64,000 nt of DNA from Hydrogenoanaerobacterium saccharovorans (GTDB lineage Bacteria; Bacillota; Clostridia; Oscillospirales; Ruminococcaceae), in NCBI RefSeq assembly GCF_003814745.1, contig NZ_RKRD01000001.1, positions 806,001 to 870,000 of the forward strand, given 5' to 3'. Shown in pieces: positions 41,283-50,708 of the stretch; position 1 is the first letter of the stretch; each line of letters begins with the position of its first letter. Below the pieces are notes generated by a model. It saw only the letters and a list, made by a program, of their open reading frames with translations. It did no database searches and was not told the DNA's origin. A program made the position numbers and the translations under genes.

Positions 41283-42644
41283 TTATAATCCGAACGGAGA
41301 GCCGCCGCCCATACCGCTCATCATGCCACGCATGCGTTTGCCTTTTTTTCCCATACCGCTGAATTGCTTCATCATTTTTTGCATTTGTTCAAATTGGCGC
41401 AGCAAACGGTTGACATCTTCTACCTTTGTGCCGCTGCCCGCCGCAATTCTGCGCTTGCGAGAAGGGTTTACGATAGCCGGCTTTGCACGTTCTGCTTTGG
41501 TCATCGAGTTGATGATGGTTTCAATCTGACGAAGCTGTGCTTCGCCCTGTTCGGCTTCTTCATCTTTAATGGCACCTTTTACTCCCGGAAGCATCGAAAG
41601 CACCTGGCTGAGGGGCCCCATTTTGCGTATTTGCTTCATTTGTTCAAGCAAATCATCCAAATCAAAAGAGTTTTCTTTTAACTTTTGTGCCATCTTTTCC
41701 GACTTACCCAAGTCGAGTTGTTCCTGCGCTTTGTCAATCAAGGTGAGCACATCGCCCATACCCAAAATGCGAGAAGCCATGCGGTCGGGGTAAAACGGCT
41801 CGAGATCCTCCAGTTTTTCGCCCATACCCACAAATTTAATCGGCTTGCCTGTAACAGCGCGTACCGAAAGTGCCGCACCGCCGCGGGTATCACCATCTAG
41901 TTTGGTAAGAATAACACCGTCAATCCCCAGTGCCTCGTCAAAACTTTTTGCAACATTTACTGCATCTTGACCGGTCATAGAGTCGATAACAAGCAGTATT
42001 TCGTTGGGTTTGAGTTCGGATTTAATGTTTTTAAGCTCGCCCATCAGCTGCTCATCAATGTGCAGACGACCGGCGGTGTCGAGAATGACAATATCATGTC
42101 CATAGTCTTTTGCGTGCGAAATCGCTTTTTTTGCGATGGTGACAGGGTCAATCTGCCCCATTTCAAATACAGGCGCGCCAACTTTTTCGCCTACCACCTT
42201 AAGCTGATCAATTGCAGCGGGGCGGTAAACGTCACACGCTACAAGCAGCGGGCGCTTGCCCTGCTTTTTAAAGAATTTTGCCAGTTTTGCAGAGTGCGTG
42301 GTTTTACCCGAACCCTGTAAACCGCACATCATAATAATAGTGGGGATTTTGGAAGAAAAATTGATTCTGCTGTTTTCCGCACCCATGAGCGTGGTTAGTT
42401 CGTCATTAACAATTTTAATAACCTGCTGTGCGGGAGTAAGGCTGGTTAATACATCCGAGCCGATAGCACGTTCGGTTACGGATTTGACGAAGTCTTTCGC
42501 CACCTTATAATTGACGTCGGCTTCAAGCAATGCAAGGCGAACTTCGCGCATTGCCTCTTTGACATCAGCCTCGGATAATTTTCCTTTGGAACGCAGCTTT
42601 TTAAACGCGGCAGAAAGCTTATCCGACAGTCCCTCAAATGCCAT
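41283..42644 (-). CDS. ffh: Signal recognition particle protein Ffh
   Basis: 453-residue SRP54 homologue: N domain (1-90), G domain with GLQGSGKTTHSAKLAKF, DTAGRLHIDE, TKLDGDTRGGAAL, and a Met-rich M domain (from about 300) that binds 4.5S RNA and signal sequences. The C-terminal tail (MQKMMKQFSGMGKKGKRMRG) is typical. It targets membrane proteins co-translationally with FtsY, not present here. It follows ylxM by 20 bases, as usual. Confidence 0.98.
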   Translation of the reverse strand: MAFEGLSDKLSAAFKKLRSKGKLSEADVKEAMREVRLALLEADVNYKVAKDFVKSVTERAIGSDVLTSLTPAQQVIKIVNDELTTLMGAENSRINFSSKIPTIIMMCGLQGSGKTTHSAKLAKFFKKQGKRPLLVACDVYRPAAIDQLKVVGEKVGAPVFEMGQIDPVTIAKKAISHAKDYGHDIVILDTAGRLHIDEQLMGELKNIKSELKPNEILLVIDSMTGQDAVNVAKSFDEALGIDGVILTKLDGDTRGGAALSVRAVTGKPIKFVGMGEKLEDLEPFYPDRMASRILGMGDVLTLIDKAQEQLDLGKSEKMAQKLKENSFDLDDLLEQMKQIRKMGPLSQVLSMLPGVKGAIKDEEAEQGEAQLRQIETIINSMTKAERAKPAIVNPSRKRRIAAGSGTKVEDVNRLLRQFEQMQKMMKQFSGMGKKGKRMRGMMSGMGGGSPFGL

Positions 42645-42664
42645 AGTTGTTCATTCCTTTATGG

Positions 42665-43024
42665 TTAATTATTCAGCTCGGTTGCGATGGTAATAATAGC
42701 CGAAGCCCTGTCCGCAATCTGCCCCGAATAGTGGTATTCTTTGTTGTAGAACTCAATGTCCTTCGCGCACTGAACAATCTTGGTGATTGCCTCCTGCACT
42801 TCGCGAAACTTTTTGGCAAGCCCCAAACGCTCTTCCATTTCTAAAAGCACTGCTTCGCCGCGCTTAATAGAATCTCGAACGCCTTGGCGGGTGATGCCCT
42901 CGTGGTCGGCTATTTCAGAGAGAGAAAGATCCTCATTGTAGTAAAGTTCGATAACCTCTTTTTGCTTATCGGTCAGAATATCGCCGTAAAAATCTAAAAG
43001 CAACGAGATTTTAAGGTTTTTCAT
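42665..43024 (-). CDS. ylxM: YlxM-family helix-turn-helix protein
   Basis: 119-residue YlxM/p13-like protein with a sigma-70 region 4-like helix-turn-helix (LSLSEIADHEGITRQGVRDSIKR) near residues 33-55. YlxM homologues are encoded with ffh in Firmicutes and modulate SRP activity. The start is ATG 43024 behind GGGAGGAG, and upstream Met at 43042 overlaps the SD. First gene of the operon, with a consensus promoter upstream. Confidence 0.93.
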   Translation of the reverse strand: MKNLKISLLLDFYGDILTDKQKEVIELYYNEDLSLSEIADHEGITRQGVRDSIKRGEAVLLEMEERLGLAKKFREVQEAITKIVQCAKDIEFYNKEYHYSGQIADRASAIITIATELNN

Positions 43025-43084
43025 CGAACTCTCTCCTCCCAACGCTCAAAGTGTAAAGCGTTTTACTTTACATCAACATTTAGT

Positions 43085-43113
43085 ATTATACCGTATTTAC
43101 ACAATGCTGTCAA
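43085..43113 (-). promoter_or_regulatory. Consensus sigma-A promoter of the ylxM-ffh operon
   Basis: On the minus strand TTGACA (43113-43108), 17 bases, TATAAT (43090-43085). A small GTAAAG/CTTTAC hairpin lies in the leader. Confidence 0.9.
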
Positions 43114-43180
43114 CGTATTTTTTATTACATTTTTTGACTTTTTATTTCAGAAAATGTAAACAGGTTCACATATCGTTTCA

Positions 43181-43209
43181 TTGTAACCATCTTGATTTTA
43201 TGGTATAAT
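43181..43209 (+). promoter_or_regulatory. Sigma-A promoter of the small membrane protein gene
   Basis: TTGTAA (43181-43186), 17 bases, TATAAT (43204-43209) with a TGG extension. It fixes the transcript start near 43216, after the first in-frame codon of the longer frame. Confidence 0.75.
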
Positions 43210-43239
43210 TTGGCGTATAACTTGATGGGATGTGCTGAA

Positions 43240-43737
43240 TTGAAAAATAAATTGTTAAGAGTACCACTGGTATCTTTGGTGGCAGGATTGATACTTTCTG
43301 CAATAGAACATAATGTTGTTTTGCGAATGGTGAAAGATTCAACGGAGTGGACATTGAAAATGGGAGATACCGTATATTATTTTTCTTTGGTTTTATGTGT
43401 TGTGTTATTCATTGCTGCGGGGCTATTTTGTTTTAAAGATATGACAAAAAAAGAAATTGCAAAATCTGCGTCCCTTGTTGTGCTGTACCAAATCATTGTT
43501 TTGGTGGCAGAGCAGCTTTTTCAAATGTTTGCAAGCTATTCCATAACATTCATGTATCTGTTTGTTCCCGTCAGCCTTTATACTACTCTGTATCAGATGC
43601 TTTTAAAAAATCTGCCGCTGTCATCATTTATTCTGATTATACCAAGCATGTTTACACCTTATCTTTTTATACTCTTTGGCAATAAAGACGTTGAGAAGCT
43701 AAAAACTGAGATGAAAAGTACAGACACAGCACAATAA
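43240..43737 (+). CDS. Hypothetical membrane protein
   Basis: 165-residue protein with four predicted membrane segments (about 10-25, 45-65, 78-105, 113-150) and a charged C-terminus. No family is recognised. The start is uncertain. ATG 43225 would leave only about nine leader bases after the predicted transcript start, so TTG 43240 with GATGGGA upstream is preferred. It converges on another small membrane protein gene across a strong terminator. Confidence 0.6.
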   Translation: MKNKLLRVPLVSLVAGLILSAIEHNVVLRMVKDSTEWTLKMGDTVYYFSLVLCVVLFIAAGLFCFKDMTKKEIAKSASLVVLYQIIVLVAEQLFQMFASYSITFMYLFVPVSLYTTLYQMLLKNLPLSSFILIIPSMFTPYLFILFGNKDVEKLKTEMKSTDTAQ

Positions 43738-43844
43738 TGGTATCTATCTGTCAACCGGTAGAGAAAAGCACAACGATTATTAGAACGAAGGCGCATACGA
43801 ATCATTTATCATTCGCTTTTACTCTTTTACAAAAATACCATGTA

Positions 43845-43880
43845 AAAGGTGCCCCATGCATTGCACGGGGCACCTTTTGT
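43845..43880. terminator. Bidirectional terminator
   Basis: AAAAGGTGCCCC (43845-43856) and GGGGCACCTTTT (43868-43879) form a perfect 12-bp stem between convergent genes. Confidence 0.92.
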
Positions 43881-43887
43881 TCGTTTT

Positions 43888-44349
43888 TTATTTTGCCTTT
43901 TTCATAAACACCCATGTAAAGATATAACATAAATAAGCAAATACAACGGTAAATAAACAAACAACAAACGAAGTAAAATTAAACATATTGCCAATAAATA
44001 TAAGGGCAACCATCATTACAGAAAGAAATATTTTAAAGGCTGCTGCCATAGCTTTGTCGTTGATTGAATCGGTAGTTCTGCCTAACTTTTCGGCAGCTGT
44101 AGCGGCAAGCTTGTCCCTGTTTTTTAACAGCAGTGCCATCTTAACTGACGAGCCTGTGCCATAAATGAACAGCCCTGCACTAACACCTACAATGTAAGCT
44201 TGATAAATATCAAATAAGCCGTTATAATGCGACGTCAGCCACCAAGCAAGCAGCCCTGCACCAATGAAGGCAATCACAATGTAGCTTGCAAACTGCAATT
44301 TCATTTTCTTTTTATACACCAAAATTTGTTGTGATAATTCGTTCTCCAT
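43888..44349 (-). CDS. Hypothetical membrane protein
   Basis: 153-residue protein with four membrane segments in two pairs (about 20-36 and 45-65, then 100-120 and 123-148) and a polar linker with KNRDKLAATAAEKLGRTTD. No family is recognised. The start is ATG 44349 behind GAGGAGAG, and the longer frame to 44409 overlaps the promoter. Single-gene unit with promoter and terminator. Confidence 0.65.
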   Translation of the reverse strand: MENELSQQILVYKKKMKLQFASYIVIAFIGAGLLAWWLTSHYNGLFDIYQAYIVGVSAGLFIYGTGSSVKMALLLKNRDKLAATAAEKLGRTTDSINDKAMAAAFKIFLSVMMVALIFIGNMFNFTSFVVCLFTVVFAYLCYIFTWVFMKKAK

Positions 44350-44380
44350 TAAGAGCACTCTCCTCAAAAGCAATACTACC

Positions 44381-44409
44381 AGTATACCGTTTAAACCAGA
44401 TAGTTTCAA
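44381..44409 (-). promoter_or_regulatory. Promoter of the minus-strand membrane protein
   Basis: On the minus strand TTGAAA (44409-44404), 17 bases, TATACT (44386-44381). Confidence 0.7.
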
Positions 44410-44583
44410 TGACGCTTCGGTTACAAAAGCCAGTCAAAGTGATAAATACATATGCACCAGCCAATGCAGAAAATCTTTTTCCTATGCAAGCATACACCTG
44501 TGTTATGAAATGGCAATTAGCATATTATGACAAAAACGTGAATAATGGAGCAGAAAGGTATGCAAAAATTTCTTTTCTCTACA

Positions 44584-44612
44584 TTGTAAAGCGGACATGC
44601 ATCTTGTATAAT
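44584..44612 (+). promoter_or_regulatory. Promoter of the AI-2E family gene
   Basis: TTGTAA (44584-44589), 17 bases, TATAAT (44607-44612). The 44410-44583 stretch upstream holds no gene I can support. Confidence 0.75.
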
Positions 44613-44675
44613 AATGGATAGAATAACAAGAATAAGAAAGAGCGCATTTTAAGTAGAAAGCAGGAAAAAACACGA

Positions 44676-45872
44676 ATGAGAAAACTCGATTCTCCAACCA
44701 AATATAAAATTAGAACATGGATTGTCATCAGTACGTATGTGGTACTGTTATTTTTTGTGCTGTTCAACGCACGCTATTTTTTGGGTGCCGCATCCAAGCT
44801 GTTAAGCATTATCAGACCGTTTTTTGTGGGGTTTGGCATTGCGTTTGTGCTTAACGGGCCGATGAAAGCCATCGAATCACGCTTGTTTATAGGTAATACC
44901 AGCAAGTGGGGAGAAAAACAGAAACGCTTCCTTGCAATGCTGATTACTTATGCACTCTTTTTAATGATTTTCACTTTCGTAATTTCGCTTGTGCTGCCTC
45001 AAATAGTAACGAGCATTACCATATTGATAAATAATTTTCCGCAATATTTAGAGAGCTTGCAAAATACAATTAATGAACTGATGAACCGTTTTGGTATCAG
45101 CAGCGATCTTGTGCAAAACTTTTTGGGATCTTGGGAAGATATCCTGATAAAGGTTACCAAGCTGTTAAGCAACGCGCTGCCTCAGGTAATGAATTTTACA
45201 AAATCACTTACAACTGGGGTATCAAACCTGTTTATAGGCTTCATCGTTTCGATCTATCTGTTAGCGGGTAAAAAACGTTTTATACAGCAGATAAAAAAGT
45301 TCCTCAACGCTTATTTATCCGAACTGCACCGCGACAGAATGCTGCGTTTGGGCAACATAGCGTATACCACATTTAACGGCTTTATTTCGGGGCAATTGTT
45401 GGATGCTATGATTGTAGGCGTTTTATGCTTTATCGGTATGAACCTGATGCCTCTATCGGACGCTGTCAACCCTTATTTGGTGCTGATTTCTACGATTATT
45501 GCCATCACCAACATTATACCAATATTCGGTCCATACATCGGCGGAATACCCTGTACCTTGATTATTTTAATGGTAGATTTAAAAAGTGCCATTTGGTTTG
45601 TAGTGCTCATTGTGTTGATTCAAACGGTGGACGGCAACATCATTCTGCCCAAAATCGTAGGGGATTCCATCGGTCTTTCGGGTTTTTGGGTTATGTTTGC
45701 AATCATATTGGGCGGCGGATTTTTCGGGCTGCCGGGTATGATTTTTGGCATTCCTACTTTTGCCGTTATTTATAAGATAGCAGCGATTATAACCAATAAA
45801 CGGCTTGCAAAAAAACAGGCACAAAAGGAACTGCTCAATAAAGGGGATCATACTATAACAACAGGGGAGTAG
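44676..45872 (+). CDS. AI-2E family transporter (PerM-like)
   Basis: 398-residue membrane protein of the AI-2E/PerM superfamily with about seven membrane segments and a central cytosolic/amphipathic region. Signatures are FFVGFGIAFVLNGPMKAIE at the start, VSIYLLAGKKRFIQQIKK in the middle, and NIIPIFGPYIGGIP plus DGNIILPKIVGDSIGLSGFWVMFAIILGGGFFGLPGM at the C-terminus. Members range from autoinducer-2 exporters to Na+/H+ antiporters, so substrate is open. DUF554 follows nine bases later. Confidence 0.9.
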   Translation: MRKLDSPTKYKIRTWIVISTYVVLLFFVLFNARYFLGAASKLLSIIRPFFVGFGIAFVLNGPMKAIESRLFIGNTSKWGEKQKRFLAMLITYALFLMIFTFVISLVLPQIVTSITILINNFPQYLESLQNTINELMNRFGISSDLVQNFLGSWEDILIKVTKLLSNALPQVMNFTKSLTTGVSNLFIGFIVSIYLLAGKKRFIQQIKKFLNAYLSELHRDRMLRLGNIAYTTFNGFISGQLLDAMIVGVLCFIGMNLMPLSDAVNPYLVLISTIIAITNIIPIFGPYIGGIPCTLIILMVDLKSAIWFVVLIVLIQTVDGNIILPKIVGDSIGLSGFWVMFAIILGGGFFGLPGMIFGIPTFAVIYKIAAIITNKRLAKKQAQKELLNKGDHTITTGE

Positions 45873-45881
45873 GCAAAACAA

Positions 45882-46601
45882 ATGATAGGAACAATTGTTA
45901 ATACGGTAGCAATTGCATTGGGCGGGCTGATTGGCTTGCTGATTAAACGTGGTGTACCAAAGCATGTAGAAGATGCAGTGATGTCCTCGCTGGGTATCGG
46001 AATTCTGATTGTAGCGCTTAACGGCGTACTTTCCTCAATGATTACCGTATTGCCTTCGGGCAAGTTGAGGGACAGAGGCGGGCTGCTGCTTATCATCAGT
46101 TTGGCAGTTGGCACCTTGATCGGTGAACTTTTAAAGATTGATGACCGGCTGAACCTTTTGGGAAGAATGATTGAAAACAAGCTGAAAGTAGATGGTTTTG
46201 CAAAAGGTTTTATCAGTTCTTCGCTTATATTCTGCGTTGGTGCAATGTCCATCATCGGGCCGCTTAACGACGGGCTGCGCGGTGACTCAAGTGTACTGTT
46301 TATAAAAAGTGCACTCGACGGCACCACGGCACTTATTCTTGCATCCACTTTAGGGGTGGGGGTGCTGTTTTCTGCAATCCCTGTATTACTCTATCAAGGC
46401 ACCATCGCCATGCTTGCAGGTGTACTTACCAAAGCAGTGTCCGACGATTTGTTGTCGATGATATGTATGGTGGGATATGCCATTGTTCTTTGTATAGGGC
46501 TAAACTTTATTGGCAGCAGCAAAATTAAAACAGCCAATATCATACCTGCTTTGTTGGTTCCTGTAGTGTATAACATGCTGATGATGTTGAAAACTTTGTA
46601 G
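45882..46601 (+). CDS. DUF554 membrane protein
   Basis: 239-residue DUF554 (YdfK/YqgA) membrane protein with about seven segments. The start GTIVNTVAIALGGLIGLLIK, FCVGAMSIIGPLNDGLRGDSSVLFIKSALDG, and the acidic PLNDGL motif are diagnostic. Function is unknown. The gene lies nine bases after the AI-2E family gene in one operon. Confidence 0.9.
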   Translation: MIGTIVNTVAIALGGLIGLLIKRGVPKHVEDAVMSSLGIGILIVALNGVLSSMITVLPSGKLRDRGGLLLIISLAVGTLIGELLKIDDRLNLLGRMIENKLKVDGFAKGFISSSLIFCVGAMSIIGPLNDGLRGDSSVLFIKSALDGTTALILASTLGVGVLFSAIPVLLYQGTIAMLAGVLTKAVSDDLLSMICMVGYAIVLCIGLNFIGSSKIKTANIIPALLVPVVYNMLMMLKTL

Positions 46602-46693
46602 TAATTATGTACAAACGATGCGCGCTTGTTCTATGTGTATCTATAAAAACAACAGAATTTCTTTCAAATACCCCAAACAAGCGCTATTATCCG

Positions 46694-46721
46694 TTGACGA
46701 AAAAATCCAGTATGCTATAAT
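46694..46721 (+). promoter_or_regulatory. Promoter of the second HPr gene
   Basis: TTGACG (46694-46699), 16 bases, TATAAT (46716-46721) with a TGC extension. Confidence 0.8.
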
Positions 46722-46805
46722 TAAAACATACAAGTATGCTAACGTTCCTGCGCAACACACATTTTGATTAATAAACCATATATATTGATTTGGGAGAGTA
46801 TGATT

Positions 46806-47069
46806 ATGTTTGTAAAAGATGTTACTGTTCAAAACCAGGTTGGTTTACACGCGCGCCCCGCTACTTTTTTTATTCAAAAAGCAAATGAATATAAATCGTC
46901 TATCTGGGTTGAAAAAGAAGAACGCAGAGTCAATGCGAAGAGCCTTCTTGGCGTGTTGTCTCTCGGTATTGTAGGCGGTACCAATATTCGTATTATTGCA
47001 GACGGCTCTGATGAGCAGGCTGCTGTTGAGGGTCTTGTTAAATTAATCGAATCCGGCTTTACAGAGTAA
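46806..47069 (+). CDS. HPr-family phosphocarrier with His15 and Ser46
   Basis: 87-residue HPr. H15 sits in GLHARPATF and Ser46 in NAKSLLGVLSLG, so both the PTS phosphorylation site and the HPr-kinase site are intact. It differs from the PTS-operon HPr at 17.0 kb, which has Arg at 46. It is monocistronic with its own promoter and terminator, directly upstream of uvrC. The likely role is catabolite regulation with CcpA and general phosphate transfer. HprK is not in the window. The start is ATG 46806, nine bases after GGGAGA, and ATG 46800 is too close. Confidence 0.9.
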   Translation: MFVKDVTVQNQVGLHARPATFFIQKANEYKSSIWVEKEERRVNAKSLLGVLSLGIVGGTNIRIIADGSDEQAAVEGLVKLIESGFTE

Positions 47070-47143
47070 TTTTTCAAACATAGCCGCTGAAGGCAACCAA
47101 TTTACTTCAGTGCGTACATTTTATATTAGCAATAGCAACAATT

Positions 47144-47176
47144 GCGCTGTCATCGTTTTGGCAGCGCTATTTTTTT
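47144..47176 (+). terminator. Terminator between the second HPr gene and uvrC
   Basis: GCGCTGTC (47144-47151) and GGCAGCGC (47160-47167) pair with one G-U and are followed by TATTTTTTT. The uvrC SD follows at once, so uvrC is reached by read-through or an unseen promoter. Confidence 0.75.
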
Positions 47177-47193
47177 CTAGGGAGGGCGACAGG

Positions 47194-49032
47194 ATGAACA
47201 ATGACAGGCTTCCGTACCTTCGAAATAAAGTGAAAAAGCTGCCGCTGGACCCCGGCTGCTATATCATGAAAGACAAAAGCGGTACCATCATATATATTGG
47301 TAAGGCAAAGGCGCTCAAAAACAGAGTATCCAGCTACTTTCGCAGTGTAGAAAAACACACAGATAAAGTGTATAAAATGGTTGAATCGGTATATGATTTT
47401 GAGTATATCGTCACAGCCAGCGAGTTTGAAGCCCTTGTGTTGGAATGCAGCCTTATCAAAGAATATACGCCAAAGTACAATATTTTGCTCAAGGATGACA
47501 AGGGTTACTTTTATGTTAAAATTTCCGCTCCTCCGTGGGGCAGAATTACGGCAGAAAAGCAAAAATTGGATGATGGAGCAATTTATTTAGGGCCGTATAC
47601 TTCTTCGTTTGTGGTAAGCCAGACGGTGGATGAAACCAATAAAATTTTTATGCTGCCAACCTGTAACCGCAAATTCCCGAATGAATTCGGCAAAGGCAGG
47701 CCTTGCCTGAATTTTCACATCAAACAGTGTATGGGTGTTTGCCGGGGCAAAATTACGGAAAAAGAGTATCAACAGGTGATTGACTCGGCAGTAGAGTTTA
47801 TTAAAAACGGCAGTACGCAGGCAATTGATAAGCTAACCGATGAAATGATGGTTGCAAGCGAGAATATGGAGTTTGAGAAAGCTGCTAAGCTGCGCGACCG
47901 CATCAATGCCATCAATCGTATTACCGAACATCAGAAGGTCATCTATACCAAAGCCGATAATCAGGATATCATCGGGTTTGCGCAGTTGGATAAGCTCACC
48001 TGTGCCGCAGTGCTGAAATTTCGCAACCAACGCTTGGTGGATAAGGATGACTATATTTTCACTGATGCCGGTGAATTGAAGCAGTTCCGCGGTGAATTTA
48101 TCACAAACTATTACAGTTCGCATACAGACCGCCCAAAAATAGTATCTGTAGACGGCGAATTTGACGATATGCCCATCATCGAACAGTATCTTACACAGCA
48201 AGCGGGGCATAAAGTTACCCTGCACATACCCAAACGCAGCGAGGGCTATCAGCTAACCCAGATGGCGCGCAACAATGCCGCACAGCGCCTGTCGCACGAA
48301 ACAGAAAGAACAGGCAAAGAAGTTGCCGCATTGGATGAGCTCGCACGTCTGCTGGGGCTGAAATCGGCACCTGTTTACATCGAGGCATACGACATTTCGA
48401 ATATTGGTTCCGATACCATGGTGGCGGGGATGGTGGTTTTTGAGAACGCCCGTCCAAAAAAAGAAGCATATAAAAAATTTTCTATTAAGTCTCAGTTTAC
48501 TCCGGACGATTATGCATGTATGCGTGAGGTAATCACCCGCCGCTTCAACCGTTATTTTGAAGAGCAAGAAACGGGCAGAGGTTTTGGTAAAAAACCCGAT
48601 TTGATTCTGCTTGATGGCGGCAAGGGGCATGTGGGTGTCATCCGTCCGTTGCTTAGCAAAATGGGGTTGGGCGACATTCCTGTCTTTGGTATGGTAAAGG
48701 ATGATAAGCATAAAACGCGTGCCATTGCTGAGGATGGCGGCGAGATTGCAATCAATTCTAACCGCACAGCATTTACTCTTGTTACAAAAATACAAGATGA
48801 AGTACACCGTTTTTCCATCACTTATTCACGCAGCAAACATAAGGCAACTGCATTCGAACTGAGTCTCACCAAGGTGGATGGTATTGGCGAGAACAGGGCA
48901 AGAGCGTTGTTCAAGCACTTTAAAACGGTAAAAGCGATGAAATCTGCCACTTGTGAAGAGCTTGCCGAAGCACCTTCTATGACGGTTAACACTGCAACAA
49001 ATCTTTACAATTTTCTCCATGAAAATAGTTAA
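47194..49032 (+). CDS. uvrC: Excinuclease ABC subunit C
   Basis: 612-residue UvrC, the dual-incision nuclease of nucleotide excision repair. The GIY-YIG domain is N-terminal (PGCYIM at 20-25, YIGKAKALKNR at 34-44). A Cys-rich segment and the UVR motif (MMVASENMEFEKAAKLRDRI) follow. Next is the RNase H-like nuclease domain with EAYDISNI and LLDGGKGH. The protein ends with helix-hairpin-helix LTKVDGIGENRARALFKHF. The start is ATG 47194 behind AGGGAGGG, and the 28 upstream codons of the frame cover the terminator. Confidence 0.97.
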   Translation: MNNDRLPYLRNKVKKLPLDPGCYIMKDKSGTIIYIGKAKALKNRVSSYFRSVEKHTDKVYKMVESVYDFEYIVTASEFEALVLECSLIKEYTPKYNILLKDDKGYFYVKISAPPWGRITAEKQKLDDGAIYLGPYTSSFVVSQTVDETNKIFMLPTCNRKFPNEFGKGRPCLNFHIKQCMGVCRGKITEKEYQQVIDSAVEFIKNGSTQAIDKLTDEMMVASENMEFEKAAKLRDRINAINRITEHQKVIYTKADNQDIIGFAQLDKLTCAAVLKFRNQRLVDKDDYIFTDAGELKQFRGEFITNYYSSHTDRPKIVSVDGEFDDMPIIEQYLTQQAGHKVTLHIPKRSEGYQLTQMARNNAAQRLSHETERTGKEVAALDELARLLGLKSAPVYIEAYDISNIGSDTMVAGMVVFENARPKKEAYKKFSIKSQFTPDDYACMREVITRRFNRYFEEQETGRGFGKKPDLILLDGGKGHVGVIRPLLSKMGLGDIPVFGMVKDDKHKTRAIAEDGGEIAINSNRTAFTLVTKIQDEVHRFSITYSRSKHKATAFELSLTKVDGIGENRARALFKHFKTVKAMKSATCEELAEAPSMTVNTATNLYNFLHENS

Positions 49033-49057
49033 TTTTTACCAATTAGCATATTTGCAG

Positions 49058-49086
49058 TTGACAGCTTATCAAAATTAACCGATAAT
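49058..49086 (+). promoter_or_regulatory. Promoter of the rsmD-coaD operon
   Basis: TTGACA (49058-49063), 17 bases, GATAAT (49081-49086). Confidence 0.75.
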
Positions 49087-49163
49087 ATTACGTGTACACT
49101 TTACTGTAAAAATAATAGTTTTGGATTGAAAGCGGCTTGGGTCTGCTTAAAGGAGTTACAAAA

Positions 49164-49712
49164 ATGAGAGTGATTACAGGTACGGCCCGCGGACGAAAAC
49201 TCGTCACCCCGGAAGGACTGGACACGCGGCCTACAGCTGATAAGGTAAAAGAATCGATTTTTTCAATTATACAATTTGATATTCCGGGTGCAAATGTGCT
49301 CGATTTGTTTGCCGGTTCCGGTCAGATGGGGATTGAAGCACTTTCGAGAGGTGCCGAAGGCGCAACGTTTGTAGACAGTGCAAAACTTTCCATTACTGCG
49401 GTTAAGCAGAATCTCGATGCCACAGGGTTTATCGGTAAAGCAAAAGTTTACCCCATGGAAGCAAAAACATATTTACTAAGTGCTGCCGATCGCTATGATA
49501 TTGCTTTTTTAGATCCGCCTTACCATCTCGGGCTGGTGGCAGCTGTTTTACCTGGTGTGGCTAAGCTGATGCGTGAGAACAGCATTATTGTGTGTGAAAC
49601 GCAAGCAGACGAAAAATTGCCGGAATCCGTGGAGAACTTTACCTTGCGCAAAACCTATCGTTATGGCAGAATACTGGTACATGTTTACAAAAACGAGGGG
49701 GACGTTGATTAA
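49164..49712 (+). CDS. rsmD: 16S rRNA (guanine-966-N2)-methyltransferase
   Basis: 182-residue RsmD. The SAM motif is VLDLFAGSGQMGIEALSRGA and the catalytic motif FLDPPYHLG. The N-terminal MRVITGTARGRKLVTPEG-type start is diagnostic. The start is ATG 49164 behind AAAGGAG, with an AAGCGG/CTGCTT hairpin (49130-49148) abutting the SD. Its stop overlaps coaD by one base, the common rsmD-coaD pairing. Confidence 0.95.
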   Translation: MRVITGTARGRKLVTPEGLDTRPTADKVKESIFSIIQFDIPGANVLDLFAGSGQMGIEALSRGAEGATFVDSAKLSITAVKQNLDATGFIGKAKVYPMEAKTYLLSAADRYDIAFLDPPYHLGLVAAVLPGVAKLMRENSIIVCETQADEKLPESVENFTLRKTYRYGRILVHVYKNEGDVD

Positions 49713-50197
49713 TGCGAATTGCAGTTTGCCCCGGCAGCTTTGACCCGGTTACAAAGGGACACCTAGACATTATTCACAGGGCATCCAAGCTGTTCGATAA
49801 AATCATTGTGGTTGTAGTTATCAACCCAGACAAACACCCTAGCTTTTCGGCTGAAGAGCGAATGGACATGATACGCCGTGCAACTACCGATATCCCAAAT
49901 ATGGAGGTAGATAATTTCTCAGGGTTGCTGATGGATTATGTACGAGATAAAGGTGCGGTTGCGATTGTAAAAGGTTTGCGCGCAGTAACCGATTTTGAAT
50001 ATGAGTTTCAGATGGCACTAATTAATAAAAAGCTTAATCCGCAAGCGGATACTTTGTTTTTAACCACTGCTACCGAGAATATGTATCTTAGTTCCAGTAT
50101 TGTAAAGCAAATCGCTTCATTTGGCGGCGATATCACCGATTTTGTACCCGGAGTAATTGTTACAGAAGTAAAGGATAGGCTGTGCCGCTCGATCTAA
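49712..50197 (+). CDS. coaD: Phosphopantetheine adenylyltransferase
   Basis: 161-residue PPAT, the penultimate step of coenzyme A synthesis. The nucleotidyl-transferase motif is CPGSFDPVTKGHLDII (T/HxGH at 14-17). YLSSSIVKQIASFGGDI is the C-terminal signature. The ATG overlaps the rsmD stop codon (TAATG), so the two are translationally coupled. Length is typical. Confidence 0.97.
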   Translation: MRIAVCPGSFDPVTKGHLDIIHRASKLFDKIIVVVVINPDKHPSFSAEERMDMIRRATTDIPNMEVDNFSGLLMDYVRDKGAVAIVKGLRAVTDFEYEFQMALINKKLNPQADTLFLTTATENMYLSSSIVKQIASFGGDITDFVPGVIVTEVKDRLCRSI

Positions 50198-50225
50198 AAC
50201 ACCTTAGAATCAAGGAGGTTTTAAT

Positions 50226-50678
50226 ATGAATGTGGAAGAAATTCTGGATATGCTGGATGAAATGATTGACCGTGCCTGGAATTTGCCAATGACAGGCGGA
50301 CGATGTGTTTTGGATGCAGATAAAGTGCGGGACTTGCTTGATGATATTCGCGCAAATATGCCTCCTGAAATTTCTCATGCAAAAAAAATAGTAGCTGACC
50401 GAGGCGAAATTATTGCAGAGGCAAAACGTGAGGCAGAAGCGATTGTGCGCCGTGCTGAAGAGCGTGCAAAATCTCTTGTTGCACAAGAAGAAATTATGCG
50501 CCAATCACATCAAAGAGCACAAGAAATGATAACGCAGGCACAGATGAAATCGCGCGAGATGCGTCAAGTGGCACAGGAGTTCGCCGACAAAATGCTTAAA
50601 ACCACCGAAGATGGACTTGCTAAGTCGCTGATGGAAGTAAAAAGTACGCGTCAGGCTTTGCGTAATACAAAAAAATAA
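50226..50678 (+). CDS. Coiled-coil hypothetical protein
   Basis: 150-residue protein with a short helical N-terminus (VEEILDMLDEMIDRAWNLPM) and a long charged coiled coil (about 50-145) rich in Ala, Glu, Arg and Gln. This resembles the small coiled-coil proteins often encoded after coaD in Clostridia, sometimes labelled ATPase or DivIVA-like without proof. No signal or membrane segment. The function is unknown and a structural role near division is only a guess. SD CAAGGAGG. Confidence 0.7.
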   Translation: MNVEEILDMLDEMIDRAWNLPMTGGRCVLDADKVRDLLDDIRANMPPEISHAKKIVADRGEIIAEAKREAEAIVRRAEERAKSLVAQEEIMRQSHQRAQEMITQAQMKSREMRQVAQEFADKMLKTTEDGLAKSLMEVKSTRQALRNTKK

Positions 50679-50708
50679 CTCGGTTCTTATTAAATATTTC
50701 GAAATTAT